In this document: positions 1 to 13,100 of the stretch, piece by piece
Layout of the letters: every line of letters starts with the position of its first letter
Position numbering within the stretch: position 1 is the first letter of the stretch
Source of the DNA: Aselliscus stoliczkanus
Taxonomy: Eukaryota > Chordata > Mammalia > Chiroptera > Hipposideridae
DNA: 64,000 bases
Direction of reading: 5' to 3'
Assembly: GCA_033961575.1 (NCBI GenBank)
Contig: CM066730.1
Span: 118,323,523-118,387,522, forward strand
Position numbers and translations under genes: made by a program
The notes under the pieces: generated by a model
The model's input: the letters and a program-made list of their open reading frames with translations, nothing else
Told to the model about the DNA's origin: nothing
The model's database searches: none

Positions 1-404
1 ATTATAGACATTCCTAGAGGCAACATCAGGAAAGAAAGAGGTGAAAAATAAAAAACGAAGTCATTATCGAATAACATTAAATGGCCTTTCTAACTCTTCC
101 AGGAATGCAGCATATATTTGTTTGTAGAATGAGGTCTTGGTAGGGGGTGGTTTGCACAGGAGCAGGGAAACTATATTGGAGGAAGGAATTTTTGGACCCA
201 TGTGGTAGACTCCTCCTTTTTCTCTTCTTATCAATAAGCCTAAAATCAGTAGAGATTCATTACAGGACAAGTACATTACAACATTACACAGGAAACACTC
301 ATGCACCTCTATTAAAAAAAAGATAGCACAGAGCAGCACTCTACAAACTATCCCCATACACCAAATCTGGTCCTCCACTGGTTTTTGTATGGCTACCAAA
401 TGAA

Positions 405-406
<2 letters not shown>
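1..406. other. Unassigned non-coding DNA
   Basis: AT-rich sequence with no recognised repeat family and no reading frame resembling a protein. A 111-codon frame on the minus strand has no domain or composition that suggests coding. Confidence 0.5.

Positions 407-457
<51 letters not shown>
407..457. repeat. (AT)n microsatellite
   Basis: About 25 uninterrupted AT dinucleotides. It is likely to be length-polymorphic. Confidence 0.97.
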
Positions 458-462
<5 letters not shown>

Positions 463-1169
463 TATTCTATTATATATATGTCTAAAAAATTAAAAGAAGA
501 AAAAAATCTTATGAAATATGAAAATTATATGGAATTCAAATGTTAGTGTCTATAAAGTTTGGTTGCCACTGCTACACTTGCTTCTTCCTGCATCATCTAT
601 GGCTGCTTTGACAGAGATTGTGCCACACAAAAAGCCCAAACTCTTTGCTATGTGGCCTTTTACAGAAAACGGTAGCTGATCTCTGACTTAGATTTAGTCT
701 TAAATTAAAATTGCTAAGAAACATGTTTTGATAATCACAGATATGAATTAATATCTTCCATGTTTGTAACTATCCCCGACTTGTTGCATTTGTTTTTTGT
801 TTCTTTTTTCCCCACATCCTTCTGTTTCCTTCGGTTTTCATTCCATATTTTATAAGAATATTTATCTCCTCTCTTAGGATATCAATTATATTTGGTTAAA
901 AGTTTTGAGTTTTTGTCCTAGAATTTGCAGTATATATTTTTTGACTAATTGAAATCTGTCTACAAATAAAAGTATACCAAATCAGGGGTAGTACAGGTAT
1001 CTTAGAGTATTCCCAATTCTTCCTTCTTATCCCTTGTGACATTGGTCTTATTTCACCTAGCCACATGCGGTAAGCACCCAATACATTGTTACTATTGTTA
1101 ATATAAACAGTTATCTTTTAGATAAAAAGAATAAGAAAAATAAAATATTTTATTTTGCCTTTTTGCATT
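458..1169. other. Unassigned non-coding DNA
   Basis: AT-rich sequence with T-rich tracts near 790-815. No gene or clear repeat was recognised, although the right edge may belong to the LINE-1 relic that follows. Confidence 0.5.
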
Positions 1170-2490
1170 CCTTCTCTGAAGTTATTCCTTTATGTAGGTC
1201 AGCATTTATGAGGAACTTCTTTTAAATTTCCTTGCATGGTGAGTCTGCTGTCATGAATTTCCTCAGTTTTTGTTGGAGAGTTTTTATTTTTCATTCACTT
1301 TTAAAAGATAATTTTGATGGACATAGAATTCTAGTTTGTTGTTTTTTTCCCTTTCAATACTTTAAGTATTTCACTCCACTTTCTTCTTGCTTGCATTGTT
1401 TCTTAGGGGAAGTCCATTGTATTTCTCATCCTCACTCTTCTATGGAAGATGTTCTTTTTTCCCTTTGGCTCATTTCAAGATTTTCTCTTTCTTTGTCTTT
1501 GGTTTTTCTGTTGTGTGAATATAATAAGCCAAGGTGTAGATTTGTTGATATTAATTCTACCTCTTGTTCTTTGAGATTCCTGTATCTATGGCTTGATGTA
1601 TGCCATTAATTTTGCAAAGGCTTAGACATTATTTTTAAAAACATTTCTTAGTTTCTCTCATTCTTCTCCTATTAGTATTCTAATTACACCATATGCTACA
1701 TCTTTTAAAATGGTCCCACAGATCTTGAATGTTCTCTTCTGTTTACTGTTTTGTTTTGCTTTTCAGTTAATATTCTTTCTTCCCTTTGTTTTTTCATTTG
1801 GGGAAGTTTCGATTGTATATCTTCAAGGACACTTATTCTTTCCTTGGCTATTTCTAGTCTACTAATGAACCTATCAAAGGCATTGTTCATTTGTGTTAGT
1901 GTTTTTATATCTAACATTTTATTTTTATTTGTTGTTAGTTTCTTTTTCTATCTCCCTGTTTCCATTACTCTTGTCTTCCTGCAATTTGTCAACTTTTCTA
2001 TTACAGCCCTTAACTATTAATTGTAGTTATTTTAAATACCCTCTCTATTAATCCCAAAATCTCTGTCACATCTGAGACTGCTTCTGATGCTTCCTTTGTA
2101 TCTTCAGACAAATTTTCCTTTACCTTTTGGAATCCCTTGTAAGTTTTTGTTGAAAGCCAGGCATGTTGTATTAAATAATAAGATGTGAGGTAAATAGGCA
2201 CTTAGCATGAGGGTTTATGTTAATCTTGCTTGGAACAAACATGAAAGCTTCCTGTAACTGTAGATTCAGGAGCTTCAGATTCTTCTAGTGTTTTTGTTTC
2301 TATCTCCCTCTTGACTTTGGTCTTCCTGAGCACCCTTCTTAGAGAAAAATCTGCATCTTGAAGCTTTATCAGCTATAATCCTGGAGTACTCTTGGTGTGA
2401 TGGTCAGGTGTGTGTAGGATCAAGTATTCTGCAATCTTATGATTAAATATCAGCTGTTTAGAGGTTCTGTGTCTCTGGGCTGTTACCTTC
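1170..2490 (-). mobile_element. Ancient LINE-1 fragment (L1M type), 5' UTR/ORF1 region
   Basis: The plus strand matches, with many differences, the complement of the 5' UTR and ORF1 region of old mammalian LINE-1. Read on the minus strand, roughly 1705-1917 encodes a coiled-coil-like peptide with motifs such as NNAFDRFISRLEIA and KERISVLEDI, typical of the ORF1p coiled coil. Frames are short and broken, so the copy is long dead. The subfamily cannot be fixed by eye. Confidence 0.8.
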
Positions 2491-4492
2491 ACCAATATGT
2501 TTCCAGTTGAAACTTTCTTTCCTCCTTAGGTAAAACAGAAAGGCTGGAGTGAGACAGAATGGGCAGAATGAACATCTCCCAGTTATGATAAGGTTCTGAT
2601 AGTGTTATTGCCTTAAGATTTGGCCTTTGGTATGGAGAAATCTCTAGCCATGTTTAACAATGATTAGTCTTCTTCCCCTGATGAAGCCAGAGGGTGTCTA
2701 TCTTTAACCTTCACTGTGAGAATCTTGGAGGGTTCCTAGTGATAAAATCCATAAAAGTGTGTGCCACCCAACACTGTTGCCTCAAATAGTTTCTCACCCT
2801 CAAGTTCATCCAAACTCAGACTCCAACAAATTGTCATAATTACATTTCAAGTGTTCATACCAAATTATGGCTTATGCCTCAGTAGCAGATGTTAACTATT
2901 ATCCTCTGATTTCAGGTCTCTATAGATTTTTGATGTCAGTTGCCTAAATCTTAGTTCTCTGATGAGTCCAAGAAAAATTGTTGCTTTTCAGTTTGTTCAC
3001 CTGTTTTTGTTGTTATGTAGTAAGGCAAAGAGTGAAAACTTCCATGGCTTTTTCACATAATTCATGAGAACAAAAGTATTTTCCCTCCATTTATTTTTTT
3101 ATTTTTATTTTTATTTTTTGCATGAATAGATCTTTCTTCCTTAAGATCTCAAGCTCAAACATCACCATTTTAAAATTGTCTTTCCATCTAAAATAGACCC
3201 CTTCCAAGATTACTCTATAGCATATAACTTTATTAAACAATTTAAAAAACATGTCATTTGTAAGTTTGGTCTAATGGATAGGAGGAGTCTGATTTTTGAG
3301 TTAATGTTTGAAATGACAAAGACCCTGAAAAGCCACTGTCATAATTGGAATGTACATAAGAAATAAAAACATTAATTATGTAAAGCTACTAACATGTATC
3401 AAAGAAAGCAACTTCCATATGGTTAAGAGCATGTGAACTATAATTTTCAGATTCACTAACCAGCTTCTATCTGAGAAAACAGACTGAAATCAAATTCAAA
3501 TATATAATTAGCATATGTTTTTAGTTAAATAGCTATTAAGAATATAACAGTATGATATTTATAAAATGAAGAGAATGAGGCAATTAATGGCTTTTGTTTG
3601 GGGGGGTGATAGGAGAGAGATTAGGCATTAGCAAAATTTGGTTAGCATGTAGTCTACATGAGGGTGCAGGATGTGAGAAGTAGAGAAGAGAAACGGTAAG
3701 AAAGAATTTATCTGAATGTGGTTGACTATTACCAATACTCTGTGGAATCCACGTGTCTGCTCGCTATAATTTCAGCGTAAGGTAAATGAAATAATTTCAA
3801 AAAGTAGAAACTTGTTTATAGGTAGGATCAGTAATATATCCCAGATAACTATGCTTACTCCCATAATTACAAAGGTAATCAAAGATTAATATTCCCTTCA
3901 TGAAAAATGGATATGGAAAGAACATACTGGCATAAATCTTATGTATAAACCAACAGGAGTTCAGCAGTCTTAAAAAAACAATTTAAAATAAGATACTTCT
4001 CAGCTTTGATTCAAATTATATAGGCAGCCTAACTCTAAAGTTGGCAGTTCTCTTATTACAAATGTAACTCTACCATGGTTCATTGAAACATTTTCCTACT
4101 TTTCCTAAGCCTAAGCCTCTTAAAAATAAATTAACATTTTGGTTTGCAATATTGTGTTTCAGATCCTTTACTTTAGAAGCAACGTAATATCTTTTATTAC
4201 TCCTCAATCACTATAGACAGCTAAATTTATGTTTATTATATTTCATTTAATCATTAATATAAGCTACAGCAGTCAAGAACCTCAACTTGGATTACCAGCA
4301 ATTACCTGAAACACTGTGGATGAGATAAGAGAAATAAGGCTTCCCCTCTGTGACCCTTTTTAAAATCAAAGCACCAGTGCTCACAGTCTGAGACTTGCCA
4401 CTTCAAAAGACAACATAGACAATTAGAGTAAAATTACTCAAGTGCTGTGTTTTCTCACTACCTTGTGTGGAACAAAGTTTGATGTCAAATAA
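2491..4492. other. Unassigned non-coding DNA
   Basis: No recognised gene or repeat family over about 2 kb. It contains a short T-rich (TTTTA)n tract near 3089-3118 and otherwise looks like unique, aged intergenic sequence. Confidence 0.45.
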
Positions 4493-4712
4493 GGCACAGT
4501 GGTTAGGAACACGGATTTCAGTGTCAGACAGAGCTGGTGTTGAATCTGTGACCTGCTATCTTACACAAGCCTTAATTCCACTTCCCTATTCCTTAAAATA
4601 GAGATAATGCTAGTATTTACTTCACAGGAATTTTTAAGTACTGAAAAAGATAATGTTATTAATGTGTTAGCTTTGAGATTAGAACACAGTAAGTGTTCAA
4701 AAATGTTAACAT
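4493..4712 (+). mobile_element. MIR SINE
   Basis: The sequence begins with the MIR-type GCACAGTGGTTAGGAACACG head, continues through the core, and ends in the region resembling the 'AACACAGTAAGTGTTCAA' tail. Divergence is high, as expected for this ancient mammalian SINE. Confidence 0.85.
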
Positions 4713-5733
4713 TATTTAATAATATTGTTTTAGCCAGGAGCCCTAAAATTTATAATTTTCTTATGCTCTGAGGAAATGGTCATACAAAAACAAAATTGGA
4801 TTCATGTAATTACTCAGGAAAAGGTTGCCTAGTAAGTTGATCTTCAAATGTTAGTCTCTGACATTTTGTCATACTATTGGTATGTGTACAAGCATGTATG
4901 AGTATGGATGTGGGTTTACTTTTTTGAGGGGAAGTGAAGGATGTAATTACCAATTATATTTATGATTATATTATCCTACCATGGTTGTTGTTTTTTGTTT
5001 GTTTGTGGTTTTGTTTTTAGAAAGAAAAATACAAATTTCTGAATCTAGCATTTAAGATCTGTATTCTGAGTTTCATTTCCCACAATTGAAGGATTAGTGG
5101 GAAAAGTTTCTAAAGTTCCCATTGCCGCAGTTGGTCTCAAGACAATAACTGATGTTCATCATCTCCTTTTTCTACTAAACATTCTGAATCCCTCACCTCT
5201 GTCCTATACTTTTACTGGTCTAGGTTGCTTTTTCCATGATTTTTGAATTAGTTAACTTCTTACAAAGTAACTGGTTGGCATATTAAGGACGATATCCTAC
5301 TAAGGAGTCCGTGTTGGTCTCTGCAGCTCATCAGACTTACCGAAAGGGAATGCAAGCAGTTGGGTTTTTACGGTTTATGCATGGCCTCCATTCCTGCCTC
5401 TGTGGATACTCTGTTTATGGATCCATTGTGCAAGCACCAGCATGGCTAAGGACAGAAGCTGGCTGACATCTTCTGGTTAAATCATTCTGTCCAGTGGTTG
5501 TCCAGTGTCTCCTCTTCAGTGGGCACTTTGTAGTGAGCTATGATGCAAGATACAAAGACCTATACACTTAATACACATTCTACAGGTCCCCATCTTTAAG
5601 TGTCCTGCCCCTTCCTTAAATTCCACTAATGTGGTTCTGGCATTTCAACCTTGCTTATTGTAGGCCATCTTTGTCTCACAGCTTCAGAGAGCCATTATAA
5701 GTCCTTGTGAGGACACTGAATCCCAGGTCACAG
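4713..5733. other. Unassigned non-coding DNA
   Basis: No recognised gene or repeat. A T/G-rich stretch lies at about 4984-5020. Confidence 0.45.
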
Positions 5734-5868
5734 GAAACTGCCCTACTTTTTTTTTTTTTTTTTGAGGGCAGTGTCACTGGCCCTCATATGTGGGACCGAA
5801 CTGGGGCCGCTGGCTTCCCAAGCCAGCACTTAACCACTGTGCCACTCAGCCAGCCTGAAACTGCCCTA
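5734..5868 (-). mobile_element. Short tRNA-derived SINE with target duplication
   Basis: A poly-T run (the poly-A tail on the minus strand) is followed by a ~95-bp body that in sense orientation starts with a GGCTGGCTGAGTGGCACAG-like head and carries a B-box-like CAGTTCGGTCCC. The direct repeats GAAACTGCCCTA at 5734-5745 and 5857-5868 flank it and are identical, so this insertion is fairly young. The same family recurs at 16048 and 30656. Confidence 0.9.
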
Positions 5869-6570
5869 TTTTTAATAAACCTCCCCTGTTTTGCCTTATA
5901 TTCTGATTTTTTTCTCAGGGTAGCATTTCAGGATCATTCTCATAAATGATATCTTATTTACTGCCATTCCATATTATCAAGGATTTTTGGTGAATGATCT
6001 ATACCAGATACAGGCCTCCCCCAGTTAGGCTAGGACAAGGCTTGATCTTAGTTATTGATCTAGAATTATGGGGGTGCAAGGCATGAAGGCATGTCCAATA
6101 GCTTGAGGAGGGCAAACATTTTCTGTCAGGCACTAGTCTTGCATGAGACCTTTGTATCATCTCCAAGTGAGGGAGCGATGCTTTCCCCAGTCTATTACGA
6201 AAGAGGAGGGAGGGCTGGATATTCTCAAGCACATTCTTGGATGGCAAGTCTCATCCAAGAACTTAATGTCTCCCTTCTTCCCTATCATTGCCCCGACTTT
6301 GGAATAGAAGACTTTCTGGGGCTGTGAATTTAAATTTGTTCGTAATTACACCTCTCTTAATGATCAAATGGTGGCCCACTTGTCAGCATATTTTTCACTT
6401 CAGCTACAAAAAAGGATCTCAAACACTGCCATGAAAACGTCCTGCTTTTACAACCTTAAGTTGGTAGTTGGCTGACCTAAGGCTGTCTTTCTCTTTCTTC
6501 AAGGATTTTATGTCAGTTATAAAAGGTCAATCTGTTCCACAAAAGATATATACATATCTTTTAAGTTTTA
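5869..6570. other. Unassigned non-coding DNA
   Basis: Short overlapping frames occur on both strands (62-82 codons) but none has a recognisable domain. No repeat family was identified. Confidence 0.45.
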
Positions 6571-6768
6571 GAGTATTGGCTCTTAAACTTTACACTGTGT
6601 TAGAATCACTTGTAGGGGTTTATAAAACACAAGATTTCGGGACCCCAGTCTGAGTTTCTGATTCAGTAAGCCTGAGAAAGGGATCAAGAAGAGCATTTCT
6701 ACCAAGTTTCCACATGATGCTAATGCTGGTGGTCCAGGGACCGCGCTTTGGGAACCAGTGTGCTAGAG
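6571..6768 (+). mobile_element. MER5A (hAT-Charlie DNA transposon relic)
   Basis: The whole ~190-bp MER5A pattern is present in order: TTAAACTTTACACTGTGT, the internal CTGATTCAGTAAGCCTGAG, then GATGCTAATGCTGGTGGTCC and the terminal CGCTTTGGGAACCAG. MER5A is a non-autonomous hAT-Charlie element that amplified in early eutherians. Confidence 0.9.
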
Positions 6769-6968
6769 CTATGTAATGCTGCATCACACAATTTTCCATC
6801 AAGAGTGGGATCCGTGTTTCCATATGATCAGCAAGCAGTTGAATTTCAGATTCTCAGCTTGAGAATTCTGCTTTCTAATGTGTCTACCGTAACTTAGAAT
6901 TTTCATTTGGATTCAACTCAAAATAGACCATGAGTCAAAGATACAGGTCCAACTAGTTTATTTGGGGG

Positions 6969-7710
6969 ATGTATGAGTCTTGGTCCAGTCAGGATACAGA
7001 ACTCACACAGAAAGTAGAACATAGAAGGCTTCATATAAAGAAGATTTAACTATAAAATGAGATTGGAGTAACATATTAGCTAGTAAGGAGTAATGAGAAC
7101 TCCAAAAATATACAGAAATTGCAGATATAGGACCACCCACTCTCCCAAAGCCTGAGCTAGAGTGCCCCTCTGGTAGAGGGCCTCCACCGTTCCACTGTCA
7201 CCCCACCCACCCATACACACCCCTTCCCTGGGCTGAGATCTAGACCTTGTTGAAGAGGGTACAGCTTTGGTTCAATGAGTTCCCCGAGGCCATGAAAATG
7301 TACCGAAGGGAACCATTCACAGTGAGATGTTGTGCCACTGCTGCTTCACTGTGAAGCTGCTCTTGGGGCTGCCATGGAAACCTGTTTCATAGGAGGTGCT
7401 GTGCTAGAGGTTTTTGGCTGCAAATCTATCCAAGGGATGTGACAGGGGAAGTTGTTCATGGAGAGCTGACTGCCAGGTGCTGTGGAAGCTTAATGTGCTG
7501 CTGTAGCTTGTCTAGAGGAACATGCTGAAATCAGAAGAAAAATCCCCTTTCTCTCTAGTGAGTCTCTCCATCATTCTCTACAGCAGCAGCTTAACTCCAT
7601 GCCAGTTGGCAACAGAGAAATTCTATAGGGCCCATCTCCATTACCACAGAACAGGAAATAAAGTATAGATCTGAAGCCGAGAGCAATACATGGATAACTG
7701 GGGTCAGAAG
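6969..7710. repeat. Ancient interspersed repeat, class unresolved
   Basis: The stretch from the 'CAGAACTCACACAG' motif through 'GCCATGGAAACCTGTTTCAT', 'GAGAGCTGACTGCCAGGTGC' and 'AGAGCAATACATGGATAACT' resembles a repeat I have seen dispersed in eutherian genomes. I could not assign it to a named family. A LINE-1 3' region is the leading guess. No coding potential. Confidence 0.45.
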
Positions 7711-8257
7711 AAAAATGTGGGAGAGGACGTTAGACAGAGAAAATGGAAGATTTATAAAAGCTTCATGTGAGCAGAGCACTCTTCTGAGAAACTGAAGTCC
7801 ATTCCCACTGGGGGTCCTCTGATAGAATTTCTGCAACACAACTCAGAGTTGCTCCATAAAAGGAGAAGAAACTGGGATTCTTGCTCATAAATTCCTTTTC
7901 CTCATTAGTTGGGGCTGCTCCTGGGCTTCTACTTCTGGTCCACTCATGCAAGCCAAGTTTCCCCTGTGACCTGAGCATGACCTGCGGCAGAGAAATACAG
8001 GAAGCAGTGTGCTCACATGGAAATTTTGTGAGGTCGTGCTCGAGTAGGCCAAGGGGACATTGGCAGGCACAGCACATCAATGGTATTCGCGGCACCATCA
8101 TAAAATCCTAATAAACCAGGATCCAGTTCACTTAAAACTAGAATAAAGTGGAAAACAAAAGAGTGGATACTCAGAATTCATATTAAATGAAATTGTCTAG
8201 GCATTTCAAATGGCCTGTATAAATTCTCCAACTTTTGTCCAAACTCAAAGACTTTCT
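7711..8257. other. Unassigned non-coding DNA
   Basis: A 112-codon minus frame (7763-8101) and overlapping frames on both strands occur here, without domain features or a splice-flanked exon structure that I can support. Confidence 0.4.
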
Positions 8258-8517
8258 GATAATGATGATGGTTGTTAACAGTTACTGAATGCTTACCATG
8301 TTCCAAACACTGTGCCAAATACATTTCTTACCTCATCTTTCACTCACAGTAAAGTGAAAAATTAGACACTGTTATTATTATCACACAACAGCTAAGGAAA
8401 CCTTGGTTCAGAAAGTTTAAATAAGTTACCCAAGTCCCCAGAGAGAGTAATTGCCAAAGCTATTACTTACCTCTGGTTCTTAGACTCCACATTCCTAACT
8501 ACTGAACTGGGTTGTAT
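8258..8517 (-). mobile_element. MIR SINE
   Basis: Minus-strand MIR: TACTGAATGCTTACCATGTT, then a 'CTCACAGTAAAG' core, 'AAGTTACCCAAGTCCCCAGA' and a degenerate 3' part. This matches the complement of the MIR consensus throughout. Confidence 0.85.
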
Positions 8518-9559
8518 CTGTCGCCTTTAGATATTGTATTCACTCAGAAAATGTTAATCAATAATGATGGCTTTAAAAATGAGACTCTGGGACTCAATCA
8601 TCTAAGAAATATTGTGACATTCTTAGACACTATAAAAACTGCCAATTTGTCTCCTTATCTCCAAATGTAAATCTTTCTGTATACTGACAACTTCTTGATG
8701 TTTCCGGAATACTGGCTTCTTTATCTCATCCATCTGATACAAATCAATTCATTTAGGCTCAATCCTATTAAGCTACTCCCATCCAAAGTATTTCTTTCAT
8801 CTCCTACTCCCCATAATATCCATTTATGCTTAGCTAGTTACATGCCTCCTTACATTGTTGTGTTATTTTTTGTCACTGTCCCTTCTAATCTATAAAATAT
8901 AGACTCATTGAAGTCAGAACTTATATATTGTAAATCATTCATATCTGCTAGAATGCTTACCATTATTGAATCAATATTAATTTAATAAGGACTGTTTGAA
9001 TAAACATTATTAAAATAAGAATAGCAAAAACAAAATGTGGACTCTTTGGTCTTAAAGACATAATTAACAAGAAAATCCCATTATCCAAATTCAGTGTTCC
9101 ATTTAATTAAGGTTCTACTGTACTATGCTTCTTCCTTTTCTGAGTAATTAAAGCCCTCCCAAATAGATTAAATAAGCAGAGATAGGGCTTTCCTTAACTT
9201 TATTTTCCCTCTTAAATTCAACCAGCATTAAACAGAAAGATGTTTTGACCTCCCAGTCAGAATTAATTTCTTCCTCCTGCAAACAACTCTTGTGGCCTTT
9301 AGTTTGTAACTGCTCAGTGAGCACTGCAGGGCACAGGTCACCTGTTATCAGAGTCATGTATGCACTTCCTCATTTTCCTCACTACACTGTGAATTCCTGG
9401 ATTTCAGGAATCCTGCAATTTTAATTTCAAACCCACAAGCATACCTAACAGCAAGATTTGTATGTAGTAAGCACTCAATAACTATGTGATGGATCCAGTT
9501 TAATTTCCTGATATCGGGAAATATAGCTAACTGAATGATAGTAACCATATACAGCAAGC
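8518..9559. other. Unassigned non-coding DNA
   Basis: No gene or confident repeat. Two minus-strand frames of 67-69 codons (9148-9557) abut but have no recognisable domain. Confidence 0.4.
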
Positions 9560-9930
9560 AAAGCTATAGGTGTTTTTACATATTTCCTATTCTTATCATC
9601 TCATTACTATGTAATACAAATATAATCTTTTCATTTTACCAATGGAGAACGGAAGTCTCACAGAGGGCAAAGCTGGGAGTAATACCATTTTGAAAACTTC
9701 AACTACGCAGCATGTCCTGCACCATATGGTTTATATAACCACTCCACTTTATACTAATTAACGAGGACACTGATGTTCAAAACCACCTTGCAGTTGAGTA
9801 TTATATTTCTATTGGATGAATGCAATGAGGTTTGAGGAGGTTAGGAACTTATCCAAGGTGAGACGGTGCAGATAGGGTTGTAATTCAGGTGTTTTTCATA
9901 TTTAAGACCACACTCCTTCCATGATTACAC
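9560..9930 (-). mobile_element. Two degraded MIR-like relics
   Basis: Two consecutive stretches (about 9560-9720 and 9745-9930) carry MIR-complement landmarks: 'CATTTTACCAATGGAGAACG', then 'GGTTAGGAACTTATCCAAGG' and 'GGTTGTAATTCAGGTGTTTT'. Both are strongly diverged and their ends are uncertain. Confidence 0.55.
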
Positions 9931-10104
9931 ACTGCCTGTCTAAGATACAAAGAAATAAAAGGCCAGATCCCTGACCTCGGGAAGTTTACAGTCTTACCTA
10001 TAAATTTATTCTGAAGGTCAGTAGAATTAGGAAGAGGCAGCTTAGGTGTTTGTTTTTCTTTCAATAAAACAGTGTTTCATCCCAAAGCTCATAATTATTT
10101 TAGA
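9931..10104. repeat. Possible L2 fragment
   Basis: The motif 'AGATCCCTGACCTCGGGAAG' followed by 'TTTACAGTCTTA' resembles the 3' portion of LINE-2. The match is too short to be firm. Confidence 0.4.
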
Positions 10105-10190
10105 GAAAAGGCCTCAGGTTTTAGTGTGCATAGTGATGACCTGAAGAGCTAGTTAAAAAGGCAGATTCCTGAGCTGCACCCTCCTGGCTT
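10105..10190 (+). mobile_element. MER5-like fragment
   Basis: The pattern 'TTTTAGTGTGCATAGTGATG', 'CCTGAAGAGCTAGTTAAAAA', 'GGCAGATTCCTGAGCTGCAC' follows the first half of MER5. The 3' half is absent. Confidence 0.65.
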
Positions 10191-13100
10191 CTACCACCCC
10201 GGTGGATAATGATGCATTTGGCTTCTTCAGGATCTTGAGGAAAGGCTCTTTCAAAGACAGTTGAAATGACCAGCACTGCTCTGAACTGAATATATAGCCA
10301 GAACTAAAAAGCAGGAGAGGATAAACTGTCAACTGTTTCCCCTTTCCCCAGACTCAAATAAAAGCAGAGAGAGCAGAGTTACCCGAAACAATAAATAAAT
10401 AAAAAATAAATAAAAATAAACAAGTAAACAAAGCCAATAAAGACCAAAATGTACTTATGTACTTTGTACATAGTCAGGCTCTTCTTTACCAAGTCGGCAG
10501 AGGCCACTTTGCAGTTCTTAGCAGCGTAGTGAGTGCCCCAAGGGCTTCCTTGAACATTGTGTTGTGGGAGAATATATGAGCACATGCTGAGCATGTCTTC
10601 AGATCATGGCTGTGATACCCACCTTAATTAAAGGAAAACAAGAAGGAAGACAGAGAGGGAAGTAGAAAGGTAGAGAAAGAAGAAAGTGGGCAACCCTGAA
10701 AGAAGGAGAAGGAAGGGAGAGAGGGCAGAGAAGAAAGTGAGATGGCAAGAGTGTAAGAAATTGCCGTAACAGAAAAACAAGAAGAGATTTAGAGAAAAAG
10801 AGAACAATACCATGCTCCACTATTATAATGTGCAGAGCCAGAGAGGGCAATTCTACTGCATGCTTTATTAAACAGTCTTCTGCATTTCTCCCCAGGCTGG
10901 ACTGCACAGAGGAAATTCATTAGCTCCATTTAAATGCACACCCCAGAGCCCACCTTCAACTTCCAGCAGAGCACAGCACATTTCACATTGGATAAACCAC
11001 TACGACTCCAGAGGATGAATTTTTTTTTTAACTTAAATCAACCTTCATGAAGCAGTTTGTATTCTTATGATTTTTACATTATAAGTGAAGAATTACTCTA
11101 TAGACAAAGACTGGAAACAGTCATTATACTAAATAATTCATAGTAGAGAATTTTGTTGTAACGAGATCAACAAACTCTAATGCTCGAGGACATTGGCCTG
11201 GGCTTAGAAATAATTTTATTATTGCAAACTTTTTTCCCACATTGGTTCTTGTTAAACCAGAATTTAACTGTGCAAATAAGCTTACATACGTTTACAATTC
11301 ACCAATGGCTACCAGTAACCCATATTCAAAACTTCAGAATCATTTTTAAGTGCTCATGTGTTACCCCCCACGTCCAATAAATTGGAGAAAAGTTATTTTC
11401 TCCACTGTTGTTTCTCTTCCTTCTCTTGGATCTCCCACAGTATCCTTTCAGAATATCAATCCCTGGCTGCCCTTTTGATGCTGATGATCTTTGGCCTGAG
11501 GCCTTCTTCTCTTGTTACAGACTTCAGGGCTTAAATTGTCCATTCTCATGACTTTAATTACCATTTATATCCTAATAATTTACACAGTTATATTTCTAAA
11601 TCACTGTACTCTCCTATGATTTATTTGTATATTATTAACTGTCTAGTGGTTATTTTATATGGGTATAACACAAACTAATGTCCAAAACTGAATTTTTGAT
11701 ATACTCCCCAAGGCATACAAGTACTATCATTTCTCCCTGTAAACATAAATTCAGAGAATGATTTCACATTCGTCTAATTTGCCTGGCTAGATGCTCCTTC
11801 CTCCTTCCCCAGCCATTCAAACTGCCACATTGGAGACACTTGATTACAAATGGAGAACAATGCTTTCCCAACTCTGGGACACACGTGGCCAGAGGAGGCA
11901 GCAACTGTATCACTGACTTAGTTGTAGTGACCTTCCAATCCCATTAACAGCAGAGATGGGGGAGTGTAGACAAGGGAAGGGTTTCTGTAAGAAATACATA
12001 AATAATGCGTGCCTGAGTTTTCGTGAGGAGTCCCTGGGGAATTTTCAGAAAAGTCTGAAGGAATACTTTGGGAAGAGCAATACCTAGCAAATAAGTCTGT
12101 AGGGACTTATACCACCATATATAAATTATTTCAGTGAAATGGGACATCGTTCTGGAGTAAAAACTGGATAAATGGATGACCCCAATATAATAAACACACA
12201 CATTTGATTCTAGGAACAATGAAAAGTAGGCTGTGGAGAATGGAAAAATGCCATAAATTAAAGTAAATGTATGACTATGTGACTTCTTAAATTGCAGTTA
12301 ATTTGATTTTAAGAATAATCTATGTTATTTTGGAGAAATATGAATGTAAGTTAAAGAATTATAGTAATTGAATTTTTATCGCAATGATATGTGAAAATGG
12401 GTTAAAAGAATCTTGATAAATTAGGGTATTTTTCAATGTAGACTTTGCTTCCAGAAATGGGTGAAGGTACTGCCTACCTAGCTACCTGGTAACATTCTGT
12501 AAATAAAGGACTGAATCTACCAAATAAAGAGATACTGGGAAGCTAATAAGAATGGAAAGACAGCATGGGGTTGGGGGACACTTAGCCTCCATGAAGAAGT
12601 CACATATTTAGAAATCAAGTATAGACCCAATAGCTTCCTAATTAACTGGCTCATATACAAAACAGATTCTTCATCATACATCCTCTCCCATATCACCAAA
12701 GAAGTAGACAAGGACCCCAAATACCCAGATGTCCAGAAGAGAACCTTAGAAAAGAGTTGCTTTTACCAGATATTCAGAGGAGGTGCTATCCATTATAGAT
12801 CCTGCATCAAGAAGGATTTTAACACTTAAAAAAGAAACATCAACGTTTTTTTTTTTCTTTACACTATGGACCTATAGATTGAAGAATCTTTAAGACCAGT
12901 CTACACTGCTTCTAACTGGGAGCAGGCAGCTTGCACAGTGTGAACCACAAGGATGCTATAATGAATAGCACAAGCACACTGTACTTCAATGGAAGAGAAT
13001 TTCTTTAAGGCAGACAGAATTTGCAAGCTCTGTAAAAATTTATGTTAGTGGTCATTTGTGTGTATGTGTTTTTTTTGTTTTTTTTCTTCAAGTGTGGTAT

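Noticed and set aside
1232..1609. 125-codon plus-strand frame
   Set aside because: Antisense to an ancient LINE-1 fragment.
5734..5868. tRNA gene
   Set aside because: Box-like motifs belong to a tRNA-derived SINE with an A-rich tail and target duplication. There is no intact cloverleaf.
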